Origin: Hyphomicrobiales bacterium
GTDB taxonomy: Bacteria > Pseudomonadota > Alphaproteobacteria > Rhizobiales > Rhizobiaceae
Direction: 5' to 3'
Assembly (NCBI GenBank): GCA_900473795.1
Contig: UCMT01000018.1
Span: 98,612-162,611 of the forward strand
DNA: 64,000 nucleotides
Of the stretch, positions 8,843 through 18,022 are shown piece after piece. Below the pieces are notes generated by a model, which was given only the letters and a program-made list of their open reading frames with translations, had not been told where the DNA came from and did no database searches. The position numbers were made by a program, and so were the translations under genes. How positions within the stretch are numbered: position 1 is the first letter of the stretch; each line of letters starts with the position of its first letter.

Positions 8843-10075
8843 ATGGGTATCCGCAAATATGCAGTCATTGGCGCGCTGGCGCTTGCAGGCGTGTCGCTGT
8901 TTGGCCTGTCCGCCAGGGCGGAAGACGTGAAGCTTACCGTCTGGTCGCTCGACCGTGACATTCAGCCGGCGCCAAATCTGGTGGCCGAGTTCAACAAGCT
9001 CAACAACGGCATCCAGATAGAGTATCGCCAGATCCAGTTCGATGATGTCGTCAGCGAGGCCATGCGCGCCTATTCGACGGGCCAGGCGCCGGACATCATT
9101 GCCATCGACAATCCGGAACACGCGCTGTTTTCGTCGCGCGGCGCCTTCCTCGATCTCACCGACATGATCTCCAAATCGACGGTGATCAAGCCGGAGAACT
9201 ATTTCCCTGGTCCGCTGAAATCGGTCGAGTGGGACGGCAAATATTACGGTGTGCCGAAGGCCACCAACACGATCGCGCTCTACTACAACAAGGACATGTT
9301 CACGGCGAAGGGGCTTGATCCCAACAAGCCGCCACAGACCTGGGATGAACTGGTGGATGCGGCGCGCAAGCTGACCGATCCTGCCGCCAACGTCTATGGT
9401 CTCGCCTTCTCGGCTAAGGCCAACGAGGAGGGCACCTTCCAGTTCCTGCCCTGGGCGCAGATGGGTGGCGGCAGCTATGAGAACATCAATACCGAGGGCG
9501 CCGTAAAAGCGCTCGAAATCTGGAAGACGATCATCGACGAAAAGCTCGCTTCGCCCGATACGCTGACGCGTGGCCAGTGGGATTCGACCGGTACCTTCAA
9601 TTCCGGCAATGCCGCCATGGCGATCTCCGGCCCGTGGGAACTCGACCGTATGACGCAGGAGGCGAAGTTCGACTGGGGCGTGACGCTGCTTCCGGTGCCG
9701 AAGGAAGGCGTCGAACGCTCCTCGGCCATGGGCGACTTCAACTGGGCGATTTTCGCTTCCTCCAAGCATCCGGCAGAGGCCTTCAAGGCGCTCGAATTCT
9801 TCGCCTCGCAGGACGACAAGATGTTCAAGAATTATGGTCAGCTTCCGGCCCGCTCCGACATCTCGATCCCCGAGACCGGCCAGCCGCTCAAGGACGCCGC
9901 CCTCAAGGTCTTCCTCGAGCAATTGAAATATGCAAAGCCCCGCGGCCCGCATCCGGAATGGCCGAAGATCTCCAAGGCGATCCAGGATGCCATTCAGGCC
10001 GCCTTGACCGGTCAGGCGAGCCCGAAGGATGCGCTTGATCAGGCTGCCGAAAAGATCAAGGCTGTCCTGGGCTGA
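8843..10075 (+). CDS. ABC transporter sugar-binding protein
   Basis: Periplasmic solute-binding protein of the carbohydrate family (SBP type 1), 410 residues. The signal peptide is clear: [16 protein letters not shown] then a hydrophobic core ending LSARA-ED, cleaved around residue 26. The mature part has the usual LTVWSLDRD start, the family YYNKDMF segment near the hinge, and [12 protein letters not shown] 8843 follows an ideal AGGAGG at 8831; a longer in-frame start at 8807 would bury the signal peptide. Two permeases and an ATPase follow. It would capture the sugar brought in by this operon. It resembles the oligosaccharide/polyol binders of the CUT1 type, but the ligand cannot be inferred. 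Confidence 0.92.
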   Translation: MGIRKYAVIGALALAGVSLFGLSARAEDVKLTVWSLDRDIQPAPNLVAEFNKLNNGIQIEYRQIQFDDVVSEAMRAYSTGQAPDIIAIDNPEHALFSSRGAFLDLTDMISKSTVIKPENYFPGPLKSVEWDGKYYGVPKATNTIALYYNKDMFTAKGLDPNKPPQTWDELVDAARKLTDPAANVYGLAFSAKANEEGTFQFLPWAQMGGGSYENINTEGAVKALEIWKTIIDEKLASPDTLTRGQWDSTGTFNSGNAAMAISGPWELDRMTQEAKFDWGVTLLPVPKEGVERSSAMGDFNWAIFASSKHPAEAFKALEFFASQDDKMFKNYGQLPARSDISIPETGQPLKDAALKVFLEQLKYAKPRGPHPEWPKISKAIQDAIQAALTGQASPKDALDQAAEKIKAVLG

Positions 10076-10103
10076 TCTGACCGGCGATGAAGCGGCTCTG
10101 CTG

Positions 10104-10260
10104 CTCTTCTCCCCGGCGGGGAGGAGAGCCCAGAAGAGCGAGACGATGAGGGGATGTGAGCGTCTGTCGACGCGACTGCCCCGAGCACAAGCGAGGACAG
10201 CTATGCCGCACTCTCCCTCATCCGGCCCCACGGGCCACCTTCTCCCCGCCGGGGAGAGGT
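10104..10260. repeat. RIME-like mosaic repeat inside the sugar ABC operon
   Basis: A GC-rich block between the binding-protein and first permease genes. It begins with the hairpin TCTCCCCGGCGGGGAGGAGA near 10108 and ends CTTCTCCCCGCCGGGGAGAGG at about 10238-10259, with the CTCATCCGGCCCCACGGGCC linker between. The same modules recur at 52003, 58231 and 63912. The frame stays open through it, so the permease could appear about 80 residues longer than it is. Confidence 0.85.
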
Positions 10261-10268
10261 TGAACCGG

Positions 10269-11261
10269 ATGGCGGACGCGCCGTCCAGCATTTCCTCCCG
10301 GAAGGGGTTGTCGTCCGCGCAAGCGCCCGGCAGCCCCGTTCGGGACGTCGGAGGCCCCGTGACGAGGCTCCTGTCCAGTGTCAGGGACGGCCGCGGTTTC
10401 GATATCGTGCTGGTCGCCTTCCCGCTCGGTTTCCTGTTCCTGATGGCGGGTCTGCCGCTGCTCTACAACGTGTTGATGAGCTTTCAGGAGGTCGACATGT
10501 TCAGCCTCGGCACGCTGATGCGCCCCTTTGTCGGCTTGAAGAACTATCGCGACCTTTTCGCCCAGCCGGAAACGCTGCCGATCCTTGCCAATACGGCGAT
10601 CTTCGTCGTCGGCTCGATCGCCGGACAGTTTCTCATCGGCTTCGGGCTCGCGCTGTTCTTCTGGGTCAATTTTCCCGGTGCCGCCTGGCTGCGTGGCCTG
10701 TTCCTCGTCTCGTGGGTGATGCCGGGTCTCGTCGTCGGCGCCATCTGGAACTGGATCCTGTCAGGGGATTTCGGTGTCCTCAACTTCATCCTGAGGGAAG
10801 GCGGCATCATCTCCGCCAATATCTTCTGGCGCTCGGATCCGAACTATTCACTCTATGCCGTCATCCTCGCCAATATTTGGCTCGGCACCGCCTTCAACAT
10901 GATCCTTCTCTCGGTCGGTCTTGCGGGTATCCCCGCCGATCTCTACGAGGCAGCCGAACTCGATGGCGCCAATGCCTGGCAGCGTTTCTGGACCATCACC
11001 CTGCCGATGATGCGTTCCACCATCGGCGCCATCATCGCGCTCGGCCTGATCTTCACGCTGCAGCAATTCGACCTCTTTGCCGCGATCACCTCCGGCGGGC
11101 CGAACAATTCGTCCAACGTCACCCAATATTGGGCCTGGGAGCAGTCCTTCCGCCAGTACGACTTTGCCAAGGGGGCGACGATTTCGGTCCTGATGATCGT
11201 CTTCGTCATGATCGCATCGGTCGTCTATGTCCGTTCGACACGTCACGAGGTGCGCGGATGA
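10269..11261 (+). CDS. ABC sugar transporter permease (MalF-like)
   Basis: Inner-membrane permease of a CUT1-type sugar importer, 330 residues with about six membrane segments; the first is about residues 40-60 (LVAFPLGFLFLMAGLPLLYN). The EAA loop that contacts the ATPase is at YEAAELDGANAWQRFWTITLP. The open frame reaches back to 10029 through the RIME-like repeat; ATG 10269 is chosen because it sits just after the repeat with a GGGGAGAGG element 10-20 bp upstream and gives a normal N-terminus. It overlaps the next permease by 4 bp (ATGA), indicating translational coupling. It works with the binding protein, second permease and ATPase around it. Confidence 0.9.
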   Translation: MADAPSSISSRKGLSSAQAPGSPVRDVGGPVTRLLSSVRDGRGFDIVLVAFPLGFLFLMAGLPLLYNVLMSFQEVDMFSLGTLMRPFVGLKNYRDLFAQPETLPILANTAIFVVGSIAGQFLIGFGLALFFWVNFPGAAWLRGLFLVSWVMPGLVVGAIWNWILSGDFGVLNFILREGGIISANIFWRSDPNYSLYAVILANIWLGTAFNMILLSVGLAGIPADLYEAAELDGANAWQRFWTITLPMMRSTIGAIIALGLIFTLQQFDLFAAITSGGPNNSSNVTQYWAWEQSFRQYDFAKGATISVLMIVFVMIASVVYVRSTRHEVRG

Positions 11262-12085
11262 CCGAGACGAACCGCAATCGCCTGATGCTTCTGATCGCCA
11301 TCGTCATGGCGGCGATCTATCTGTTTCCGCTCTACTGGATGTACATCACCGCCCTGAAGAGCGGATCGGAGATGTTCGCCACGCCGCCAACCTTCTGGCC
11401 GTCCGTACCGCAGTGGAGCACGTATGCCTTCGTCTGGGAAAGCCGCGGCATGGGGCGCTATCTCTGGAACTCGCTGGTTATTGCCTCCGGAGCCGTGGTG
11501 CTGATCACGGTGCTCGGCGTCGGCTGCGCCTACGTGCTGGCGCGCTACCGCAATGTCTGGGTCGACATCGGCCTGTTCCTGATCCTGATGCTGCAGGTCC
11601 TGCCGGCGTCGCTGATGATCACGCCGATCTTCGTCGGCTTTTCGCAACTCGGCATGCTGGACTATCCCCGTCTTGCCGTGATCATCGCAATTGCCGCGAA
11701 GAGCATGCCGTTCTTCGTGGTCCTGGTGCGGGCCACCTTCATGGCGGTGCCGATGGAACTGGAGGAGGCGGCGCTGGTCGACGGCAATTCGCGTGTCGGC
11801 GCCTTCTTCCATATCGTGCTGCCGCTCGCCCGCAACGGCATCCTGGTGAGCGCCATCCTGATCTTCATGCAGGCCTTCGGCGAGTTCGTCTATTCCAAGT
11901 CGATCATCCAGGACATCGAGCTTCAGCCCGCCAGCGTCGGCCTCAATTCCTTCATGGGGCCGAACACCAATGAATGGAACAACATCATGGCCTACGCCAC
12001 GATCTACGTGACCCCCATTCTCGCCATCTTCGTGCTGCTGCAGCGGCGCATCGTCTCCGGCCTTACCTCGGGAGCCATCAAATGA
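11258..12085 (+). CDS. ABC sugar transporter permease (MalG-like)
   Basis: Second permease of the importer, 275 residues with about six membrane segments, beginning with LMLLIAIVMAAIYLFPLYW. The EAA coupling loop reads ELEEAALVDGNSRVGAFFHIVLP, as in MalG-type proteins. The start ATG 11258 overlaps the stop of the upstream permease, and its own stop overlaps the start of the ATPase gene (ATGA in both places), so the three are translated as a coupled unit. The predicted product pairs with the upstream permease to form the translocation channel. Confidence 0.92.
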   Translation: MTETNRNRLMLLIAIVMAAIYLFPLYWMYITALKSGSEMFATPPTFWPSVPQWSTYAFVWESRGMGRYLWNSLVIASGAVVLITVLGVGCAYVLARYRNVWVDIGLFLILMLQVLPASLMITPIFVGFSQLGMLDYPRLAVIIAIAAKSMPFFVVLVRATFMAVPMELEEAALVDGNSRVGAFFHIVLPLARNGILVSAILIFMQAFGEFVYSKSIIQDIELQPASVGLNSFMGPNTNEWNNIMAYATIYVTPILAIFVLLQRRIVSGLTSGAIK

Positions 12086-13149
12086 CCAAGCAGATCGAAC
12101 TCTCGGGCGTCAACAAATATTACGGCGCCTACCACGCGCTGAAGAACATCGATCTGAGCATCGAGAAGGGCAGCTTCGTGGCGCTCGTCGGCCCGTCCGG
12201 CTGCGGCAAGTCCACGTTGCTGCGTTCGCTGGCCGGGCTTGAAAGCATCTCGACGGGCGACCTGAAGATCGCCGGCGAGTTGATGAACAAGGTGCCGCCG
12301 CGCAAGCGCGACATCGCCATGGTGTTCCAGTCCTACGCGCTCTATCCGCATATGACGGTCGAGCAGAACCTCACCTACAGCCTGCGCATTCGCCGCGTCG
12401 CCAAGGCCGAGGCCAAGAAGGCGGCAGAGGAAGTCGCGGCCACGACCGGGCTTTCGCATCTCCTCGGGCGCTATCCGCGCGAACTTTCCGGCGGCCAGCG
12501 CCAGCGCGTCGCCATGAGCCGCGCCATCATCCGCCATCCCAAGGCCTTCCTGTTCGACGAGCCGCTGTCCAATCTCGATGCGGCGCTGCGCGTCCACATG
12601 CGCAAGGAAATCCGCACCCTGCACGACCGGCTGCACGCGACGTCGGTCTATGTGACGCACGACCAGATCGAGGCGATGACGATGGCCGACCATGTGGTGG
12701 TGATGAAGGACGGCGTGATCGAGCAGCAGGGGGCGCCGCTGGAACTTTACGACCGGCCGGCCAACAGGTTCGTCGCCGGCTTCATCGGCTCGCCGGCCAT
12801 GAATTTCGTGCCTGCGACGGTCGGCGAGGATGGCCGTTCGCTGGCGGTCGATATCGGCGAAAAGCAGACCATTCCCCTTGATCGTCAGCTCCAGCCCGGC
12901 CGCAAGGTGACCGCGGGACTGCGGCCGGAGCACCTGCATTTCGTCGAGCCGGGACAAGGCGTCTTCCGCCTGCCGGTCGGGATCGTCGAGACCACCGGCT
13001 CCGCGACCTACATCACCACGTCGACGGCAACGGAAGTGACGGTTGTCGACACGACCCGCAGGCCCGTCAGGGCCGGGGACGTCATCGATGTGTCCATCCG
13101 CCCGGCGGACGTGCACATCTTCGACGCGGAAACCGGACTGAGGGTCTGA
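12082..13149 (+). CDS. ABC sugar transporter ATPase, UgpC/MalK type
   Basis: Cytoplasmic ATPase that energises the importer, 355 residues. Walker A is GPSGCGKST, the Q-loop is in MVFQSYALYPHM, the ABC signature is LSGGQRQRVAMSRA, and Walker B is AFLFDEPLSNLD, followed by the H-loop VTHDQIEAM. From about residue 240 there is a C-terminal TOBE/OB regulatory region (FIGSPAMNFVPA, then GLRPEHLH), typical of the MalK/UgpC class. ATG 12082 overlaps the permease stop; upstream in-frame methionines lie inside the permease gene and are not used. It is the last transporter gene, 128 bp before the SDR gene. Confidence 0.94.
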   Translation: MTKQIELSGVNKYYGAYHALKNIDLSIEKGSFVALVGPSGCGKSTLLRSLAGLESISTGDLKIAGELMNKVPPRKRDIAMVFQSYALYPHMTVEQNLTYSLRIRRVAKAEAKKAAEEVAATTGLSHLLGRYPRELSGGQRQRVAMSRAIIRHPKAFLFDEPLSNLDAALRVHMRKEIRTLHDRLHATSVYVTHDQIEAMTMADHVVVMKDGVIEQQGAPLELYDRPANRFVAGFIGSPAMNFVPATVGEDGRSLAVDIGEKQTIPLDRQLQPGRKVTAGLRPEHLHFVEPGQGVFRLPVGIVETTGSATYITTSTATEVTVVDTTRRPVRAGDVIDVSIRPADVHIFDAETGLRV

Positions 13150-13277
13150 AGCCGGATCAAACCACATTTGGTTTTTTCTGTATAAAAATACGTTCGTCGC
13201 CCTTGACAAGCGGGGAGCCGGCGATATTCCCTGTCGGCAAATGGATGCGGAGCATGGCCGCGACAGGGAGGAATGAG

Positions 13278-14015
13278 ATGAGTGGACTTCTGGCCGGCAA
13301 ACGCGCCGTGATCACGGCAGCAGCACAGGGGATTGGCCGCGCCGCAGCCGAGGCGTTCCAGCGCGAAGGGGCGATCGTCACGGCCACGGACGTCAATGAG
13401 GAAAAACTCGCCGAACTTTCCGCCCTCGGCATGACGGTCGCGAAACTCGATGTCATGAATGCCGACGCGATCTCGGCCTTTGCCGCGGAAACCGGGACCA
13501 TCGACGTGCTGTTCAACTGCGCCGGGACGGTGCATGCCGGAACAATTCTCGAAGCCAGCGAGCGGGACTATGATCTCGCCTTCGATCTCAACGTCAAGTC
13601 GATGTTCCGGCTGATCCGGGCCTTCCTGCCGGGCATGATCGACAGCGGCGGCGGCTCGATCATCAACATGTCGTCGGTTGCGGGCGTCCCCATGGGCGTG
13701 CCGAACCGCTTCGTCTATTCCGCCAGCAAGGCGGCCGTCGTCGGCCTCACCAAGTCGATCGCTCTCGATTACATCAAGCAGGGCATCCGCTGCAACGCGA
13801 TCGCGCCCGGCACGGTACAATCGCCCTCGCTCGAGGAGCGGATGAAGGCGCAGGGCAACTACGAGGAAGCCCGCGCCGCCTTCATCGCCCGCCAGCCGAT
13901 GGGCCGCATCGGCCTGCCGGAGGAGATTGCGGCGCTTGCCGTTTATCTCGGCAGCGATGTCTCCAACTATACGACGGGGCAGGTGCACGTCATCGATGGC
14001 GGCATGAGCCTGTAG
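13278..14015 (+). CDS. SDR family oxidoreductase, BDH2/2-keto-3-deoxy-fuconate dehydrogenase-like
   Basis: Classical short-chain dehydrogenase of 245 residues using NAD(P). The cofactor motif is TAAAQGIGRAAA (TGxxxGxG variant), ATDVN follows strand 2, the active-site Ser is in NMSSVAG, and YSASK carries Tyr and Lys. By memory of the family, its spacing and the AAAQGIGRA, LDV and CNAIAPGTVQSPSL segments resemble the DHRS6/BDH2 group, which includes bacterial 2-keto-3-deoxy-L-fuconate dehydrogenases. That would fit a sugar-acid step in this locus, but it is only a resemblance. ATG 13278 follows GGGAGG at about 13266; the frame opens earlier at 13203. It is same-strand and likely the end of the sugar operon, although a 128-bp gap could hold its own promoter. 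Confidence 0.85.
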   Translation: MSGLLAGKRAVITAAAQGIGRAAAEAFQREGAIVTATDVNEEKLAELSALGMTVAKLDVMNADAISAFAAETGTIDVLFNCAGTVHAGTILEASERDYDLAFDLNVKSMFRLIRAFLPGMIDSGGGSIINMSSVAGVPMGVPNRFVYSASKAAVVGLTKSIALDYIKQGIRCNAIAPGTVQSPSLEERMKAQGNYEEARAAFIARQPMGRIGLPEEIAALAVYLGSDVSNYTTGQVHVIDGGMSL

Positions 14016-14043
14016 CCTCGCGAACTGCTGCAGCAGGCACTGC

Positions 14044-14083
14044 CGCTATACATCGGCAGACGGGCGCTATAGTCTCTGCCGAT
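14044..14083. promoter_or_regulatory. Repeated CGCTATA half-sites and hairpin upstream of modE-like gene
   Basis: CGCTATA occurs at 14044-14050 and again at 14065-14071, 21 bp apart (two helical turns). The same 7-mer heads the palindrome in front of modA. Overlapping it is a perfect 9-bp inverted repeat, ATCGGCAGA (14052-14060) and TCTGCCGAT (14075-14083). Position and shared sequence suggest ModE autoregulation; this is inference. Confidence 0.45.
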
Positions 14084-14107
14084 CCGGAGAAGGCGCGCAG
14101 CAATCGC

Positions 14108-14515
14108 ATGACACCAAAGGAACCCACCAGTCTCAAACCCGTCCTGAGGATCGATTTTCCTCATGCAGAGCGGCTGGGCCGGGGCAAGATTGCGCTCTTG
14201 GAACACATTCGCGAGACCGGCTCGATCTCGGCGGCGGGCCGCGCCATGGACATGTCCTATCGGCGGGCCTGGCTGCTGGTCAGCGCGCTCAACGGCATGT
14301 TCAGCCAGGATGCGGTCGTGTCGCAGCGCGGCGGAAAACAGGGCGGGGGCGCGGTCGTCACACCTTTCGGAGAAGAACTGATCTGCCGCTTCCGGGCGAT
14401 GGAGGAAAAGGCCGAGGCGGCGCTTGCTGAAGAGCTGGCCTGGCTGGAGAGCAACCGCAATCCCTATGCGATGCCCACCGACGCGCCGGTCACAGATCCA
14501 GCGCAACGCTCTTGA
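14108..14515 (+). CDS. ModE-like winged-helix regulator lacking the molybdate-binding domain
   Basis: A 135-residue protein matching only the N-terminal DNA-binding half of Mod[22 protein letters not shown], then [20 protein letters not shown] as the recognition helix-turn-helix, and [14 protein letters not shown] in the wing/dimer helix. E. coli ModE is about twice as long, with two TOBE/Mop folds that bind molybdate; those are absent here, as in many short ModE-domain regulators of alphaproteobacteria. Its 3' end overlaps the 3' end of modC by 26 bp on the opposite strand. It is likely to control modABC. How it senses molybdate without a Mop domain is unclear; it may work with another ModE or sense through a partner. 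Confidence 0.85.
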   Translation: MTPKEPTSLKPVLRIDFPHAERLGRGKIALLEHIRETGSISAAGRAMDMSYRRAWLLVSALNGMFSQDAVVSQRGGKQGGGAVVTPFGEELICRFRAMEEKAEAALAEELAWLESNRNPYAMPTDAPVTDPAQRS

Positions 14516-15557
14516 TGACGGCATGAACCGGCTTGCCGACCTGCAAACGGAGCAGATCGCGTGACAGGGTGGTCACCCGCGACATGATCGTCACGCCGCC
14601 GCAATCCAGACGCACATCGACCATGCCGTGTTCCGCTTCGCCGATCGCCACGATCGTGCCCGGCAGGATGTTGAGCGCGCTCAAGCCCTCCGGCCTGCTG
14701 GTGGCCAGCATGACATCGCGAGCCGCGATGTGGAGACGCACTGCCTTCCCGGCCGGCGCCTCCAGGTGCGGGACTTGAATCCGCACGGTGCCGGCGCGAA
14801 CGACGGTGATCTGGTGCGAAACATCGCTGGTTTCAACGACACCTTCGATCAGCGCGCCCGCCTCGCGGCGGCTGATGGCCGATGATGGCGCGCTCAAAAT
14901 CGCCGCCGCGTCTCCGGACGCGCTGATCCGGCCGTTTTCGAGCACGATGACCCTGTTGGCAAGCCGGGCGACTTCGGCGACCGAATGGCTGACATAGACG
15001 ATCGGAATTGCCGTTTCATCCCGCAACCGCTCGAGATAAGGCAGGATCTCCGCTTTCCGCTCCTCGTCGAGCGCGGCCAGGGGCTCGTCCATCAAAAGCA
15101 GGCGCGGGTTCGAGAGCAACGCCCTGCCGATGGCGACGCGCTGCTTTTCACCGCCTGAAAGATTGATCGGCGCGCGATTGAGAAGCGCTCCGATGCCGAG
15201 CAGATCGACGATCCTGTCGAAGTCCGGTCCTTCACCTGTGTGCCGCGCGAACCAGCGGCCGTAGCCGAGATTGCGCCGGACGCTCAAATGCGGGAAAAGC
15301 CGCGCCTCTTGAAAGACATAGCCGAAGCGGCGTTTGTGCGGCGGGACAAAAACGCGGGCCTCGCTATCGACCAGAACATCGCCGTTGAATGCAAGCCGCC
15401 CGTCTTCGGGGCGCAGCAATCCCGCAATGATGTTGATCAGCGACGTCTTGCCTGATCCGGAGCGGCCGAAGAGGGCGGTGACCCCCTTGTCCGCAGAGAA
15501 CGCAGCCGTAACGGAAAACGTGCCGAGACGATGGCGGATAGCGACCTCAAGACTCAT
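14490..15557 (-). CDS. modC: Molybdate ABC transporter ATPase ModC
   Basis: ATPase of the molybdate importer, 355 residues. Walker A is [11 protein letters not shown], the ABC signature [16 protein letters not shown], and Walker [13 protein letters not shown]. The C-terminal third, from about residue 285, is a TOBE/Mop domain ([23 protein letters not shown]), the expected ModC regulatory module that binds oxyanion. The open frame continues upstream inside modB; ATG 15557 is chosen because [12 protein letters not shown] is the standard ModC N-terminus, and because it overlaps the modB stop by 4 bp. The order on this strand is modA, modB, modC. Its tail overlaps the modE-like gene. Confidence 0.95.
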   Translation of the reverse strand: MSLEVAIRHRLGTFSVTAAFSADKGVTALFGRSGSGKTSLINIIAGLLRPEDGRLAFNGDVLVDSEARVFVPPHKRRFGYVFQEARLFPHLSVRRNLGYGRWFARHTGEGPDFDRIVDLLGIGALLNRAPINLSGGEKQRVAIGRALLSNPRLLLMDEPLAALDEERKAEILPYLERLRDETAIPIVYVSHSVAEVARLANRVIVLENGRISASGDAAAILSAPSSAISRREAGALIEGVVETSDVSHQITVVRAGTVRIQVPHLEAPAGKAVRLHIAARDVMLATSRPEGLSALNILPGTIVAIGEAEHGMVDVRLDCGGVTIMSRVTTLSRDLLRLQVGKPVHAVIKSVALDL

Positions 15558-16255
15558 GCGGCGTCCATCTTTTTCACCGCGAGATTTGCCAGCATTTCCG
15601 AGACCATCAGCGCTGCCATGGATATCACGACGGAAATGATGGTCAGGCGAAATGCGCCGGCATCGCCGCCGGGCACCTGCGTAAAGGTGTAGATCGCCGA
15701 GGAAAGCGTCTGGGTTTCGCCGGGAATATTGGAGACGAAGGTGATCGTCGCGCCGAATTCGCCCATCGCCTTGGCAAAGGCGAGAATCATGCCGGCGATG
15801 ATGCCGGGCAGGACGAGCGGGAGCGTGACCGTTAGGAAAACCCAGACGGGCCCGGCGCCGAGCGTTGCCGCCGCCTGCTCGAGCCTGCGGTCGACCGCCT
15901 CGATCGACAGCCGGATGCTGCGCACCATCAGCGGAAAGGCCATGATGGCGCAGGCAAGCGCCGCTCCCGTCCAGCGGAAGGAAAAGACGAGGCCGGTATA
16001 TTCGGCGAGAAAGGCACCGATCGGCCCGCGTTTTCCAAACAGGATCAGCAGCAGAAAACCGGTCACCACCGGCGGCAGGACCAGGGGCAGATGAACGATG
16101 CCGTTGAGGACGGCTTTTCCCCAGAAGCGGCCGCGCGCCAGGATCAAGGCAATGCCGATCGCGAACGGCAGGCTGGCAAGCATGGCGACAAACGATACGC
16201 GCAGGCTGAGAAGGATCGCCATCCACTCCGCATCGCTCAAAACCAGCCAGTCCAA
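15554..16255 (-). CDS. modB: Molybdate ABC transporter permease ModB
   Basis: Integral membrane channel subunit for molybdate, 233 residues with about five membrane segments. Typical ModB sequence is seen: [17 protein letters not shown] at the start, [14 protein letters not shown] in the second segment, and the ATPase-contacting EAA loop at [36 protein letters not shown] is a well-conserved molybdate permease stretch. It starts at ATG 16255, 72 bp after modA. The gap contains an 8-bp inverted repeat (AGGCGCTC 16289-16296, GAGCGCCT 16313-16320) that may lower modBC expression relative to the binding protein. The stop overlaps the modC start. Confidence 0.95.
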   Translation of the reverse strand: MDWLVLSDAEWMAILLSLRVSFVAMLASLPFAIGIALILARGRFWGKAVLNGIVHLPLVLPPVVTGFLLLILFGKRGPIGAFLAEYTGLVFSFRWTGAALACAIMAFPLMVRSIRLSIEAVDRRLEQAAATLGAGPVWVFLTVTLPLVLPGIIAGMILAFAKAMGEFGATITFVSNIPGETQTLSSAIYTFTQVPGGDAGAFRLTIISVVISMAALMVSEMLANLAVKKMDAA

Positions 16256-16327
16256 ATGCCGTGCTCCCGTCCTCGACGGCCAGACGATAGGCGCTCCATC
16301 CTCTGACGAATAGAGCGCCTCCTATGC

Positions 16328-17122
16328 TTATTTCAGGATGGTAAAGCCCTGCGCCTCAAAGAGCGCTGCGGCCTTTGCCGATTTGACGAAATCCAGATAA
16401 GCGGCGGCGTCCGGATTGCTGCTCTCTGCCGTGAGCGCGATCGGGTAGACGATCGGCGGATGGCTGTCTTCCGGGAAGGTGCCGACAACCGCCACGCCCT
16501 TGTCGGCGGCGGCATCCGTCTTGTAGACGATGCCATAGGGCGCTTCCCCCTTGGAAACCAGGAGAAGCGCCGCACGGACGTTTTCGGCGCCGGCCACGTT
16601 CTTTTCGACGGAAGACCAGACGCCGAGCTTTTCCAGCGCGGCCTTGCCGTACTTGCCGGCCGGAACGGAATCGACGGCGCCCATCGCAAGTTTCTCGTCG
16701 CCCAGCAGGCCCTTCAGGTCGAAACCCTGCTTGATATCGACGGCTGCCGTATCCTTGCTGCCTGCCACCAGCACGATCTGGTTGCCGAGCAGATTGGCGC
16801 GGGTGTCGTCCTTGATCAGCTTCTTTTCGGCGACATAGTCCATCCAGGCCAGATCGGCCGAGATGAAGACATCGGCCGGCGCGCCGGCTTCGATCTGCTT
16901 GGCGAGCGCCGAGCTTGCCGCATAGGAGACCGTCGTTTCCTTGCCGGCTTCCTTTTGCCACGCAGCGTTGACGGCATCGAGCGCGTTCTTCAGGCTGGCC
17001 GCGGCAAAGACCGTGACTTTTTCGGCCGCCGCGGCGGGCTGGGCAAGTGGCATTCCGCTTAGCCAGAGGGCGGTGACAGCGGCCGTGGCAAATTTCAGCA
17101 AGGTTCGACGTTCTGTGCGCAT
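16328..17122 (-). CDS. modA: Molybdate-binding periplasmic protein ModA
   Basis: Periplasmic binding protein for molybdate/tungstate, 264 residues. The signal peptide begins [15 protein letters not shown] and ends around AQPAAAAEK; the twin arginines hint at Tat export but the hydrophobic core also suits Sec. The mature start [16 protein letters not shown], with Ser in AAASL, and the [12 protein letters not shown] segment supply the usual oxyanion-binding serines; [15 protein letters not shown] is also standard. ATG 17122 is chosen over the much longer open frame because it carries the signal peptide and a good GGGGGAA ribosome site. It is the first gene of modABC, with a ModE-like box 60 bp upstream. 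Confidence 0.95.
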   Translation of the reverse strand: MRTERRTLLKFATAAVTALWLSGMPLAQPAAAAEKVTVFAAASLKNALDAVNAAWQKEAGKETTVSYAASSALAKQIEAGAPADVFISADLAWMDYVAEKKLIKDDTRANLLGNQIVLVAGSKDTAAVDIKQGFDLKGLLGDEKLAMGAVDSVPAGKYGKAALEKLGVWSSVEKNVAGAENVRAALLLVSKGEAPYGIVYKTDAAADKGVAVVGTFPEDSHPPIVYPIALTAESSNPDAAAYLDFVKSAKAAALFEAQGFTILK

Positions 17123-17182
17123 GCGGTTCCCCCAATGATCGAGATATTTCCCTAGATATAACGGGTTAGGGCGAATGGCCAG

Positions 17183-17206
17183 CGCTATATTTCTATAAAT
17201 ATATTG
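17183..17206. promoter_or_regulatory. ModE-like box at the modA promoter
   Basis: CGCTATAT (17183-17190) and ATATATTG (17199-17206) form an imperfect inverted repeat with an 8-nt AT-rich spacer. This resembles the CGxTATAT-N-ATATxxCG architecture known for ModE/Mo-boxes. It lies about 60 bp upstream of the modA start and about 20 bp upstream of a TTATAT -10 candidate on the minus strand. Confidence 0.6.
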
Positions 17207-17308
17207 AAAGTCATTCGTGGCTGCTTGACGTTCATGCTTGCCATGGACCAATCCGCCGTTACATTCGGGGCGTCCGACGGACGGGCATGGAGAGGCCGGA
17301 AAACGAAA

Positions 17309-18022
17309 ATGGAATCGAATGTGACGCTCGAGGAAAGCTGGAAAACGGTCTTGGCACCGGAATTCTCCAGTCCCTATATGGCCGAGCTGAAGGCATTCCT
17401 GCTTGAGGAAAAACGCAACGGCAAACAGATTTTCCCCAAGGGAGCGGAGTATTTCCGTGCCCTGGACCTGACGCCGATCGAGACGGTGCGGGTCGTCATC
17501 CTCGGCCAGGACCCCTATCACGGGGAGGGGCAGGCGCATGGGCTGTCGTTCAGCGTCAAACCCGGCGTGCGCTCTCCGCCGTCGCTGGTCAATATCTACA
17601 AGGAGCTGCAAAACGATCTCGGCATTCCGCCCGCTCGCCATGGTTTCTTGGAGAGTTGGGCGCGACAGGGTGTGCTGCTCCTCAACAGCGTGCTGACGGT
17701 GGAGCGCGCCATGGCCGCTTCGCACCAGGGCAAGGGTTGGGAACGGTTCACCGATGCGATCATCCGGGCGATCAACGAGCAGCCTCATCCGGTCGTCTTC
17801 ATCCTGTGGGGATCCTATGCACAGAAGAAGGCGGCCTTCGTCGATCGCTCGCGCCATCTCGTGATCCGCTCGGCGCACCCGTCGCCGCTATCGGCCCATA
17901 ACGGGTTCTTCGGCAGCAAGCCCTTTTCCAAGGCCAATGATTTTCTCGTCGCCAATGGGCGCGAGCCCATCGACTGGGCGCTGCCGGCCAATCCCGAGGC
18001 GCAGGCTCAGGTCAGCGTCTGA
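17309..18022 (+). CDS. ung: Uracil-DNA glycosylase, family 1
   Basis: Removes uracil from DNA to start base-excision repair. All family 1 motifs are present: GQDPYHG with the water-activating Asp, the FSV uracil-stacking Phe region, [10 protein letters not shown], and HPSPLSAH with the catalytic His in the minor-groove loop. ATG 17309 gives 237 residues, the normal size, starting [11 protein letters not shown]. The frame also opens at 17246 and 17204, but those extra residues look non-conserved and 17204 overlaps the ModE-like box. There is no strong ribosome site at any of them. It is divergent from modA and overlaps the 3' end of the DMT exporter gene by 16 bp, tail to tail. Confidence 0.95.
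   Translation: MESNVTLEESWKTVLAPEFSSPYMAELKAFLLEEKRNGKQIFPKGAEYFRALDLTPIETVRVVILGQDPYHGEGQAHGLSFSVKPGVRSPPSLVNIYKELQNDLGIPPARHGFLESWARQGVLLLNSVLTVERAMAASHQGKGWERFTDAIIRAINEQPHPVVFILWGSYAQKKAAFVDRSRHLVIRSAHPSPLSAHNGFFGSKPFSKANDFLVANGREPIDWALPANPEAQAQVSV

Noticed and set aside
10029..10268. N-terminal extension of the first sugar permease
   Set aside because: The extra 80 codons run through a RIME-like repeat and give a non-membrane, non-conserved sequence. ATG 10269 gives a normal permease.
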